DNA of 24,720 nt, taken from NCBI GenBank assembly GCA_018398765.1, contig JAHBMJ010005914.1, forward strand, positions 27,834-52,553. The letters are read 5' to 3'. The notes under the pieces were generated by a model that was not told where the DNA came from, ran no database searches, and saw only the letters and a list, made by a program, of their open reading frames with translations. The number at the start of each line of letters is the position of its first letter. The first letter of the stretch is position 1. The stretch comes from Chromera velia. Taxonomy: Eukaryota; Sar; Chromeraceae. The translations under genes and the position numbers were made by a program. Of the stretch, positions 8,631 to 18,530 are shown in pieces.

Positions 8631-11600
8631 CAGAGAGAGAAATACATAACGAGTGACCTCCTTACAGACACCAGTACACATACATGCATTCACACCACCG
8701 CAGATCTACACGCTCACTATACACACGGGATACACTCAACCAGTTGGGTGAGTGCCTCGGGGGGCCATTTAGGGGGTCCGCTCATATTTGATTGGTGCAC
8801 ACCATCGGGGGCTTAGGCATGTCTTGTGTGCTGCCATGGGGCGGGGGCCACGGCAACACGCGCGAAGTATATATGCTTTTCGGGACCGCGCGCGTCATAT
8901 ATGCATGTGCAACTCCGTGCGAGTTACACTTGAGGGGCACGCATGCGCAAAGTAAGTAAGGCACGCGCGATCGCGGCTCCGTGCGAGTTGCTTGAGGGGC
9001 ACATTTTGGAACTCGGGCGACACCGACCGACCGTGACAGAGACAGAACCTATCCCCCCCCCCCAAATGAAAAAAAAAATGCGTTATGCGAGTGCGTGCGA
9101 TCTCAGGGCCTCTCGGCTGATCTCAGCAGAGCTGAGCTGCCCCCCGAGGCGACTCACAACCATCCTCAGACTCACCCTCACGCGTACAGAGACTGGCGCA
9201 CTCATTCTCTCTTACATACACACACTCAACCCCAGACACGCACATGCTTAAGCGTACACATATGTCCTGCCACCTACCCAAGGACATGCACATCAACTCC
9301 CACACGTATTAAATCGATACATGCACAGACTTGAACAGTCTCACAGATCATACATAGACAACAGTCGACAAAAGTGTGTACATACGTGAAAGCCAGACTG
9401 TGTGACACAAGAAGTTTTCGTCGCATACAATCATGGCAAAACAACACAATAAAGCAACGTAAGAAGACTTCGTCAGTGCATCATCTATCCTCCACAGCGC
9501 CAGCTGATTCGAGGAGGTTGCAGTCCAGTGTCAGTCTTTTCTCTTCATTGATTCTTACACTGAAATGGCGTCACCATCCATGAATCTCTCAATCCATCCA
9601 TCTATCGGTCTATTCGTTCATCCATCTCTTCATTCATTCGTTCGTTCATTCACTCATCCATTCCTCCATTCTACTATGAAACGCAACTAACAAGTAGGCA
9701 GTCGTGACCTCTCTTGGGCAGCGGAAAGGACGGACTGACCTGCTGGATATTAGAGATGCGTGGCTTGATCTTGGACTTGACGAAAGATGCCACGGCTTTG
9801 GTGTCTGCCATATCGGCTCCTGCAAGGATAGGACAAGACAAGGGAGAGCACGATTGAGAGTTCAGGCAAAAACAACGGGAGTAACGCCCCGCGATGGTTG
9901 AATGCTTCCTCATGGTCCATTTTGGTGCTTTACAGGAAGGATTCTCGCAGCCTCTCGGCCTCTCACGTTGTTTTGAAGAAGCGCACAAATCAATGAAAAC
10001 AACAGACATGGCAGCCGAAAGTACACACGCACATGTAGAGAGCTTGGAGAATCAATTATTTCGAACATGAACTTCCCTCCCTATATTCTCCTCAGTAGAG
10101 CAATCAAACATCCTCCTCGAGGCAGAAGGAAGCGTGGTGAGAAGCGAGCGCATGAGAAAGCGCATGAGCCAGCAGAAAGCCTGGACGAAGAAGTTATTCC
10201 ACTCGTTCCCGCAATACCTCTACACACACACGCACACAGAGAGGCAGAGAGAGAGAAAAATAGCATCACAGACGGACCGCTGAGAGGCTTGGGCTTATCT
10301 CCATTGGCGACCACGAAGGCCGATGTGTGTGCCGGAAGCTTGAAGCGCTCCAAGAAGATTTTCCCGGAGGGCAGCTTACCTGCGAGCGTCCGTGCAAACA
10401 TTCATACATTCCACCAATGGAATTCTTCTTCATACGTCACGCGAACGACTTTGACTCCAGGGAAAGGGAAGGAAGCAACTTCACCCGAAGACTGAATCGG
10501 GGGAGGGGAGCAGCCGAGATGCTGGAAGAAAGGAGACATAAGAAGAGAAGGACAAAACACCACCACAGTCCAGCAGCCAAGCAGACTTCTTTCAGACGAA
10601 GGCAAGTAAGTCTGGAGGAAGGAGGAAGCTGACCATCGCACTCCACTGTTGCTGCCTTGATGCCCTCTCCAATCAATTCCCTCGCTGCCTTGTCCAAAAC
10701 TGGGTTGATTTGCCTGAAAGAATAAAAGGATGAACAAGAAGACGCGAGACAGATTGAACATCAGTATGGTGGAAGAGAGGACTGACAAGACAGGCCATGA
10801 GGACGAAAGTAAAGCTCCAAGGAGCAGAGGAGGACGGACGGTCGCAGCATACACAAAGACAAAAAAAGAGAGTTCTCAAAAGGGGTGTGAGGAATGATAA
10901 CAAACTCTGTCACTGACTTGTACGGAGAGTTCTTATAGGAACAGTGCACCAGCCAAGGGGGACCCCCGTACATCAACTCTGCAGTGCAACAGAAGAAGAT
11001 GGAACCAGAAGTTTCGCTTAGCACTCACCCAACTTCGCGCGCAAGCAAGGTACGTGCCAAGCCACAAAACCTAACACAGAAATGAGCGATTTTGTCACAG
11101 GAAAAAGGCGGACGATGAAGGAGAAAAACGGAAAAGAGGCACGAGGGTGATTAGGGTAGGAAAAGAAGCAAGAAATTGGCATAGGAAGAGAGAGAGAGAG
11201 AGACCGACAGAGAAAGACAGGGAGAGACAGAGACAGAGACAGCCTGGAAAAGAAGAAGGCGAGGAGATTCCGCAAGAAAGACCACGAGGAGCAGTTCCTT
11301 CAAGAGTCATGCTTCTCAAAGAAGACACGAAGTCAGATTGACATAGAAGGAACGAGGGCGTTTGAGGAAAGCCAAGGATTTGCAGGGGTGCATGGGGAGA
11401 AGGTATAGAGGAGGAGGAGACACGAAGGGCAAGATCAAGGACCTTGCTGACCTTTCAACCCCTCAGGGTTATCCAGAGGGAATGACCGAAACCCGCCGTA
11501 CAGAGCGTCATAGATCTTGAAGACCAACTACGCACCAAACAGGGGGGAAAAGGAGAGAGAGGAGGAAGGGAGTGGAGGTAAGACCATGACGATGAAGGAA

Positions 11601-11894
11601 TGAAGAGAAGACTGCCTTCATTGACGAAGATTACGGATGGGGAGACTCTACACACAGACAACTTACTTGAAAGAGACCCCCACAAACCAGAGAAAGCATC
11701 ACAACGCCTGCAGACACACCAAGCAAGACAGAGGAGGGTAGGGTTAAGTGGAGACGGCAGAAGGAATGCGACCTTGAACGAGAGCCCTTTCCATTCCACC
11801 TACCGATGGTGATCTGCGTTCTCTTGCTGATGCCCTCATCCTCCCTCGAATGTCTCCGCCCCTTCTTCGACTCGTCGTCGTGCTTCTTTCCCAT
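7311..11894 (-). CDS. Membrane-anchored protein with degenerate thioredoxin-like domains
   Basis: Ten exons on the minus strand join exactly in phase to 423 aa: 11804-11894, 11667-11707, 11452-11527, 10918-10978, 10634-10713, 10278-10379, 9740-9819, 8386-8544, 7979-8156 and 7311-7714. Residues 1-27 are basic and hydrophilic. Residues 28-47 form one membrane segment ([20 protein letters not shown]), suggesting a type II protein with its bulk in a lumen. Residues about 77-150 align by eye with a PDI/thioredoxin fold: PWLVHCS (77-83), then an [17 protein letters not shown] helix-strand, then a FVVANG strand. The position of the redox CxxC reads NSPY, so both cysteines are gone. Residues about 188-280 look like a second, weaker thioredoxin-like unit. 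The C terminus is a K/E/R-rich coiled stretch ending very acidic ([12 protein letters not shown]). It is divergent from rtcB. DNAJC10/16-like luminal proteins are the nearest architecture I know, but no J domain is visible. Introns 6 (9820-10277) and 3 (10979-11451) show nothing beyond purine repeats. Confidence 0.8.
8219..8362 (+). repeat. (CT)n(GT)n compound microsatellite in intron 8 of the thioredoxin-like gene
   Basis: About 16 CT units are followed by a long, slightly interrupted GT run with GCGCGCGCG in it. It ends 24 nt from exon 8 (8386-8544) and is the inverted partner of the CA/GA tract at 8553-8640. Confidence 0.95.
8553..8640 (+). repeat. (CA)n(GA)n compound microsatellite in intron 7 of the thioredoxin-like gene
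   Basis: About 15 CA units are followed by GA units and then GACAGA units. In the minus-strand transcript this reads (UC)n(UG)n just upstream of the acceptor of exon 8, so it doubles as the pyrimidine tract. Confidence 0.95.
8911..9002 (+). repeat. Direct repeat pair in intron 7
   Basis: CTCCGTGCGAGTT followed by CTTGAGGGGCAC occurs at 8913-8940 and again at 8977-9002. Two bases (AC) are missing between the blocks in the second copy, and CG-rich alternating DNA lies between the copies. The rest of this 1195-nt intron (8545-9739) holds no recognisable gene. Confidence 0.7.
9585..9670 (+). repeat. Degenerate ATCC/ATTC tetranucleotide repeat
   Basis: Imperfect CATC/CATT/CGTT units lie within intron 7 of the thioredoxin-like gene. 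Confidence 0.8.
11187..11242 (+). repeat. (AG)n and AGAC purine repeat in intron 3 of the thioredoxin-like gene
   Basis: GAGAGA runs are followed by three GACAGA units. In the minus-strand transcript this is a pyrimidine tract, but no exon follows it closely. Confidence 0.75.
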
Positions 11895-12474
11895 AGCTCT
11901 GATGTACGTCAAACCCTTTCTCCAAGCAAGAAGGCGAACAGAGACGGCAGAACTCGATAGGTGCCAAATGAATCAAAATGAGTCCAGTCAAGTTGCTATC
12001 GAAGGGCCAGATCGAATCGACTTTGTTCAAAGAGCTTTCATGCAAGAACACAACCTTGCTCGACGTCTTCGGAGCCGCGACGGAGCGTCAGAACGTCAGT
12101 ACAAAGCACTTGCCGTCTCCCAGAATCGAAACTGTCAAGTTCTCCCAAAATCGATTCGCGTACACGGCCCGCGCGCGCGCGGCCCCGGCCGGGCCGGGCC
12201 CCGGCACATGCGCAAAATTTGAGCCAGGCTCCGTGCACGTCCATTCCGTGTCCGTCTCCTTTCAGAACTTACAAAGAAGCTTCACCTCTTTCCTTGATCG
12301 ATAGTGCGAAGCACCTCTGCAATCCTCTGCAATGCTCTGCATGCATGCAGCAGTGTGCAAAGACGTGGTTCAGAGTGCTCTTCCGTGTCTGCCCTTCAAT
12401 CTGCTTCCAGTTTTTCCTTAGGGCGAAGTGATCGTCCTTCCCTTCCCCCCACGTCCTGAGGTGAACTCTTCAGG
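11895..12474. promoter_or_regulatory. Divergent promoter between the thioredoxin-like gene and rtcB
   Basis: The two start codons face away from each other 580 bp apart. The region contains a CG-alternating and CCCCGGCCGG-rich block (12167-12205), an AAAATTTGA word (12214-12222), three CTCTGCAAT-like units (12315-12340) and the palindromic TGCATGCATGCA (12339-12350). The same motifs occur in the divergent region at 22365-23014. Assignment as a bidirectional promoter rests on gene layout; transcription starts cannot be placed. Confidence 0.55.
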
Positions 12475-13686
12475 ATGAATCGGAGTTTCAAGCAAGAGTG
12501 CGAGTTCATCGACAGGGACAAAGAATGTCCCGTCAAGTACCACATCAAGAAGGTCAGCTTAGGACTGTCTTCGCTGCGTTTTTGGTAAATCTTTGGAGGC
12601 TGGTTGGATTGATTTTGTCCATCTATCCGTCCACCTACTTATCTGCAGGGATTTGTGAACAACATGAAAGTCGAGGGCGTGTTCTACGTCAACGACGCCT
12701 TGCACGACCATCTCGCAGAAGAACTCTCAAACTACTCACGCTCTTCACAAAAGGCAGGCTTCTTGCCTGCTGTCAAACAAATCGGGAATGTCGCTTCACT
12801 TCCTGGCATTGTAAAGCGCTCCATAGGTTCGTTTTGTTTTTCGCAATGCCGTCTCCACCGTCTCCTCACTCTTCCGCTTTTCCTTTACGATGTTTTTGAC
12901 ACATTTTGAAATTCTTGCTCCTCGCCTCCTTTGATCTGCCTTCATCCCCCCTCGAGACCTGCAGTCTTTCCTGCATCTGTCACTCTTCTACTAGTCTAAT
13001 TGCGCATTACAGTTTCTGTAGCGGTCTACTTGGAGTTAAACTTGTTGCCCTGGCACAAAGTTTTTTCTTTCCCTTGCTTCCCTGCTTACGCATCTACCTC
13101 GAGTCCCCTCTCTTTTTCTCCTTCTGATAGTTTTGTCGCTCATTTTGCTTGTATGCGTTTGCGCACACTAACTGCTTGACCCTTGCGCAGGTTTGCCTGA
13201 TGTGCACTCTGGTTACGGTTTTGCGATTGGCAACGTGGCTGCTTTCGACATGAGCAACCCTGAGGCAGTAGTCTCTCCTGGCGGTGTGGGATTCGACATC
13301 AACTGCGGTGTTCGTCTTCTCCGAACGAATCTGAAGGAAGAAGACGCGAATCCGGTGAAGGAGAGGCTCACTCAGTCTCTGTTCGATCATATTCCTGTGG
13401 GAGTCGGGTCACAGGGAATTATCCCATGCAAAGCACAGGTCAGAAAAGAAAAGGAAAAGATGCATAAAGAAAAAGGAAATCAAGGGCAGCAAATGTATGG
13501 CAAGATCTCCCTGTCTCTGAGAAAAGTTATCCATTTTCTCTTCACGTCTCTGCTTGCTGCTGCGCGTCTGAACGCCCTCCACTCTCTCTGTCTTTCTCTC
13601 GGAAGTCGATTTGCCAGCTATTTGTCTAAATAGAGAGCGAGACCCGCTTTCAAACCCGCATTGAAGAAGAAGAAGATCAATCTGTT

Positions 13687-13718
<32 letters not shown>

Positions 13719-13844
13719 TTCTTTCTTTTTTTCCTCCTTTCTTCCTTCCTTCCTTCCTTCCTTCCCTCCCTTCCTTTTTTCTTTCTTTCTTTCTTTCTTT
13801 TCTTTTCTTTCTTGTCTTTTCTTTTCTTTTCTTTCTTTTCTCTC

Positions 13845-13879
<35 letters not shown>

Positions 13880-13903
13880 TCTTTTCTTTCTTTTCTTTTC
13901 TTT

Positions 13904-13935
<32 letters not shown>

Positions 13936-16900
13936 GCTTTCTTTTCTTTCTTTCTTTCTTTCTTTCTTTCTTTTTTTTTTCCTTTCTTTCTTGCTTTCTT
14001 TCTTTTCTTTCTTTCTTTCTTTCTTTCTTTCTTTCCTTCCTTCCTTCCTTCCTTTCTTTCTTTCTTTCTTTCTTTCTTTCTGTCCTTCCTTCGTCCGTCC
14101 GTCCGTCCGTTCGTCCGTCCGTTCGTTCGTTCTTTCTCTTCAGCAAGCTCTATATACGTACCAAGTCAAAGTGAAATTAATTCATCCAACCCCCCCCCTT
14201 GCAGGATCTGGAGGAGGCCCTTCTTCTAGGCATCGACTGGAGTCTGCGTGAGGGCTACGCCTGGCCGGAGGACAAGGAACACTGCGAGGAGTACGGGAGG
14301 ATGCTGAACGCAGACCCCATGAAGGTCTCTGCACGTGCAAAGAAGAGAGGACTGCCGCAAATGGGAACGCTGGGGGCGGGAAATCACTACGCAGAGATAC
14401 AGGTCAGCTAGGGCAAACATCAGCTTCTTGTCATTTCGTTTGGTGTTCAGGAGACTTTGTTTATCGCTCTTTCGCACTTTCCTGGAACAAGACTTCGGAC
14501 ATGAAACTTCTGAAACAGTGCGTGGCGGCCAGTGCTGTAAAAGTGATGAGAGAGACGCCCCTAAATGACTCGTGCTCGTCTTTCCCTTCATACCTGTTGA
14601 GGCCAGTTCCTTCTAACCTGCCCAAACCTGCTCAAAGGGCTCGATCGTCTGTGACGGTGGACGTATTTGAGAGGAGCAATTGGCTTATATCAAAGGCTCA
14701 TGTTTCTTTTGTCCCTCGCGCTATCGGAATGCACACTCTCGTTCCTCAATGGAGGTTTATTCCCTCCCGCTCGGCCGCCAATCGTTCGTTTTTCTCGATT
14801 GCTTCTTCGGATGGTCTCTTACTTTCGATTCCTCTGCCTGTTTCTTTCTTTCTGCATTCGTTGACAGGTTGTCGACGCCATCTACGACAAGAGGGCTGCT
14901 GCGAAGATGGGACTGGAGGAGAAGGGACAGGTAGTCGTGATGATCCATAGCGGCAGCAGGGGACTGGGCCATCAGGTACGCCTTTCTGTTCGTTTGTTTG
15001 TCTGTTTGTTCTTCGTTGTGTCTGAGTGACAGTTTTTGGGGTCAGACTATGTCTTTTGCTTTTGCCCGTGTCAAATTGCAGCAATGCTGTTTCTCCTTTC
15101 AACTTTAGCCAGAGGACTCTAGGTGAAAAATTCTGGCTGTCTGTCCAGAGGGTGTCTGGACTTTTGTTTGAATGGGAGGTTCAGGCCGTCTGGCGAAGTC
15201 CAGTTGCCCGAATGCAATCACAACCGTCTTGGGCACGAGCAAGACAGAAAGCAAGTGAAGTAGAGGAGGAGAGAAATGCAAGAGAAAGCGACAATTCCAC
15301 ACTTTTTCTCTGCTGTCATGGTATCTCGGGTCTGCCTACCTTTCTGCTGGTCTGTGTCTTCTTTCTGCCTCCTTCAATCCATCCGTCCATCTACTCATCC
15401 ATCTGTCCATACATGCAGGTTGCAACAGACGCCCTCGTGCACATGGAGAGGGCGATGAGTCGGGACGGCATCGTCACCAACGACAGACAACTTGCGTGTG
15501 CGCGGATAGGCAGCCAGGAGGGACAGGATTACCTTGCAGCCATGTCGGCTGCTGCCAACTATGCTTGGGTGAATCGGTCAGTCAATCAGTCTGTGTGTGT
15601 CTTCTCTTCCTTGAGCTGTATCTTCCTTTCCCGGCTTCCCTTTCTTTGCCTTCCCCTCCCCTTCTTTGACTCCAAACAGAATTTCATGCAGGGCTCTCAT
15701 GCACTCTCCTTTGCTTCTTTGTGTATGTGCGTGTGGGTGTGTGTGCGTGCAGCTCCTCGATGACTTTCTTGGCTCGTCAGGCTTTTGCAAAGGTCTTCTC
15801 GCAGTCCCCTGACGACCTAGACATGCAGGTGGGAGGGAGGGAGAAGTGGTGGCGGCTACAGCTTGATGTCTTATGTTCTTATGAATTTGTGAGAGGTTGA
15901 TGTCGTGAGAGGAGAGGTGGGAATTCTGGGGGGCTTTGAGGTGACAATGTGGTCAGAAGGGAGGTCAGGACGTTTTTTGGTCTTGTTGGTGCGCTTCATT
16001 TGGTGGGTGCATCTGTCTTGTCGCATCGTGATTTTGATCGCGGTAATCCTTTTCTTTTTTTTTTGTACTTTTTGATGTGCGCTTCTTTGGGTCGTTGTGT
16101 TCTCTCCGAAGTTTCTCTCGCTGCCTTCAAGTTGGGCTTGGGGATAAATTCGCGAACAGTTCTTTATGTGCATGCCTATGACCAAAGATCCAGAGACAGT
16201 GAAGCATACATACCCGCCGACTCTGAGTCCAGGTAATCTATGACGTGTCCCACAACATTGCGAAGATTGAACAGCACATGGTAGACGGGCACATGAAGCA
16301 GCTCCTCGTGCACCGGAAAGGGTCTACTAGGGCGTTCCCTCCCCACCACCCCCTCATTCCTGTCGACTACCAAATGACCGGACAGCCCGTGCTGATTGGG
16401 GGCAGCATGGGCACGTGTTCGTATGTCCTCACAGGCACTGAGAAGGGGATGATGGAGACTTTCGGGTCAACTTGTCATGGGGCAGGTGGGTAGGGGAAGG
16501 CAAGAAGAGACATGAATCACTTCTGCCGTTCGAAAATGAACGGATAGTAAGAGCCTGTGTGGCAGCTCTGGGTGTAAAGCGAGACTGCCAGAAGACAGCT
16601 GAGACAGTCGTTCCCGTGCATGTCCCGCTTTGGGAGGATTTTGAAGTTCAGTTTGTTGTCTCCATCGGGCAGGTCGGTGGAGGAAGAGCGGGGTTGGAGA
16701 TTTTTTGTTTGACACATCGGCAGTTGAAAGGAAATCGGACGAAAGGGAAGTGTTCAGCTCGGTTATGAGCTGCGGACGCAACAACGGACGGCCTGCAGTG
16801 GCTGGTGCCTGTCTGTAGAATCTTTTTCTGCATGCCGACACTCTCTCTCTCTCTCTTCCAGGAAGAGAGGGCTCACTTCTTTGGGGCACCTGCCTGAATG

Positions 16901-17677
16901 AATGCATATGATAGAGTGGTTGGTGTCTGGTTGTTGTTGTCGAGTTCAGGGGGGAGGATGACACTCACATCTGGCCAGAGCCTCAAAGAATACAGCAGCT
17001 AGACCTCCTGTGTGGTGGGGTTTTTTTAAGGAAAAGTAATTTGGTCTTTCAGGAAAAATTCCTGACTAGTTTTTGTTTTCTGATGGACCCACGGATGCGT
17101 GCATGTATTGGTCCATCGGATGGATGAGTGCATGCAGGCCGCGCAAAGAGTCGGAACAAGAGCAGAAACGACCTCGACTACGAGACTGTATTGACCAAAC
17201 TGTATGAAATGGGAATATCGGTCAGCGGTCCACTTTCTGCCTGGCTCTCCTTCTTTTCAGTGGGTCTGAAATTCGTTTCTCTCGTCTCTCTCTCCCCCTT
17301 GGTTGACCGCCTCCCTTCTGCACTTGTTGGTAATCTCCCTCTGAATTCTCCACTCTCCTTTTGCGTTCCGTGCCCTCCCGGTGTTGGGACGGCCGGCACA
17401 CCTTGGCTTGTGGTACATACGCTGTGATTCTTCTCTTTCGCAAGAAATTTATTTGACAGACAGAGTCTGTGTGTGTGGCTGCGCCATCCTGAAGAGTACA
17501 GGGAGAATTGGTGTTCGTTCGTTTTTTGCCGCTTCTATCAGTGATCCTCTCCTATCTCCGACACCAATTGTGGAGGGACCCAAAACATGCAACCGGACTT
17601 CTCTAGCTATCTCGCCTCCCATGCTTCGCCTTCCATGTATGCGGCCTGACATATTGACTCTTTGCTCTTTTCGTCCA

Positions 17678-17723
<46 letters not shown>

Positions 17724-18530
17724 TGTGAACATGTGTGTGTGCAGGTGCGTGTGGCGTCTCCGAAGCTGATCATGGAGGAGGCCCCAGAGTCCTACAAGGA
17801 CGTCTCGCAGGTCGTGGAGGTTGGTTGCTTGGTGCGTGTGTCAGTGGAAAGGCCGGAGTCGTGCGGATGTATTCTGGAAATCAGTCCATCGCTGTGGACT
17901 TCAAACACACACTCCATGAGAATATGCCCATCTGTCGGCACACGTGGTTGGCGCAGAGCGAAAACATCACGCGTTTGTGTGCGCAAAGTGAATGCACACG
18001 CATAAAGGAGTCTAGCTGGAGGGAGAACAGAAAAGTGTGGGAGACCAAAGAAGAAACAAAAAGCGCTTTGCGTGTTGGTGAATTATCGTCCGTGTGTCCG
18101 TATGACTATATGCCGGGCTGTTCTTGTGTGTTGGATGGAACTCTATTTTTATTTTTTGTCTGTCCAACTCTTCTCTCTCTGATGTTGCAAGAGGGCACCA
18201 AACTGGAAGCTAAATTATTCTACAGGCCCCGCTGTCGTCTTGTCCATGAGGAGACCGATCGATGTGAGACAGAGAGAGATGCGTGAACGGAGGAGAGGAT
18301 CATGTGGACCTTTAGACTTCTGCCTCCAAATAGATGAAGAAGTAATCTCATGGATGCTGCAGGTTGCTCCTATGTTGCATGAACTCTCACTGTTGCGATC
18401 CTGCTGCGTGAGTTGAATACGTACATGTGCATTCGCTGGTTCCTTCCTTGTGTGTGCGCAGACGTGTCAAGAGGCGGGCATCTCAAACAAGACTGTGAAA
18501 TTGCGACCCATCGGGGTCGTGAAAGGATAA
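12475..18530 (+). CDS. rtcB: tRNA-splicing ligase RtcB (HSPC117 family)
   Basis: Eleven exons splice in phase to 507 aa: 12475-12552, 12649-12826, 13191-13438, 14205-14402, 14868-14975, 15419-15576, 15753-15828, 16233-16485, 17138-17220, 17745-17819 and 18462-18530. The human protein is 505 aa and similarity runs from end to end. RtcB joins 2',3'-cyclic-phosphate and 5'-OH RNA ends using GTP and Mn2+, acting in tRNA exon ligation and, in animals, in XBP1 mRNA splicing. The metal and guanylate residues are all present: DINCGVR (Cys124), [10 protein letters not shown] (His229), [12 protein letters not shown] (His261), YDVSHNIA (His355) and the guanylated histidine in TCHGAGR (His430). The protein ends LRPIGVVKG, as the family does. 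Nothing is truncated. Ten introns (96-766 nt) hold no nested gene; intron 3 is dominated by a CTTT tract. The partner archease is not in this window. Confidence 0.97.
13682..14132 (+). repeat. Long (CTTT)n polypyrimidine tract in rtcB intron 3
   Basis: About 450 bp of CTTT, TTTTC and CCTT units, changing to GTCC/GTTC near 14091-14130. One strand is almost pure pyrimidine, so triplex (H-DNA) formation is possible. Long open frames on both strands here (Ser/Phe/Leu-rich on +, Lys/Glu/Arg-rich on -) are artefacts of the repeat. Confidence 0.97.
15368..15412 (+). repeat. ATCC/GTCC repeat before the rtcB exon 6 acceptor
   Basis: Units of CATC/CGTC/TGTC end a few bases before the ATGCAG acceptor at 15418, so the repeat supplies the pyrimidine-rich tract of intron 5. 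Confidence 0.7.
17679..17740 (+). repeat. (CT)n(GT)n microsatellite at the rtcB exon 10 acceptor
   Basis: About 13 CT units are followed by GT units that run almost to the GTGCAG acceptor at 17744. The microsatellite itself is the polypyrimidine tract for exon 10. Confidence 0.9.

Noticed and set aside
7950-8693. Cys/Val- and Thr/His-repeat open frames around 8020-8690
   Set aside because: Products of GT/CA and CT/GA repeats; the real coding here is the minus-strand exons 7979-8156 and 8386-8544.
11012-11060. Consensus-like GTGAGT donor on the minus strand within intron 3 of the thioredoxin-like gene
   Set aside because: Exons 3 and 4 already join in phase to a sensible protein, and no paired acceptor gives a needed exon.
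11978-12304. 108-aa open frame on the plus strand
   Set aside because: Lies in the GC-rich divergent promoter, ends in Ala/Arg/Pro low complexity from CG repeats, and cannot be linked to rtcB exon 1.
13409-14251. Long open frames on both strands (Lys/Glu/Arg-rich on -, Ser/Phe/Leu-rich on +)
   Set aside because: They are translations of the CTTT microsatellite inside rtcB intron 3.
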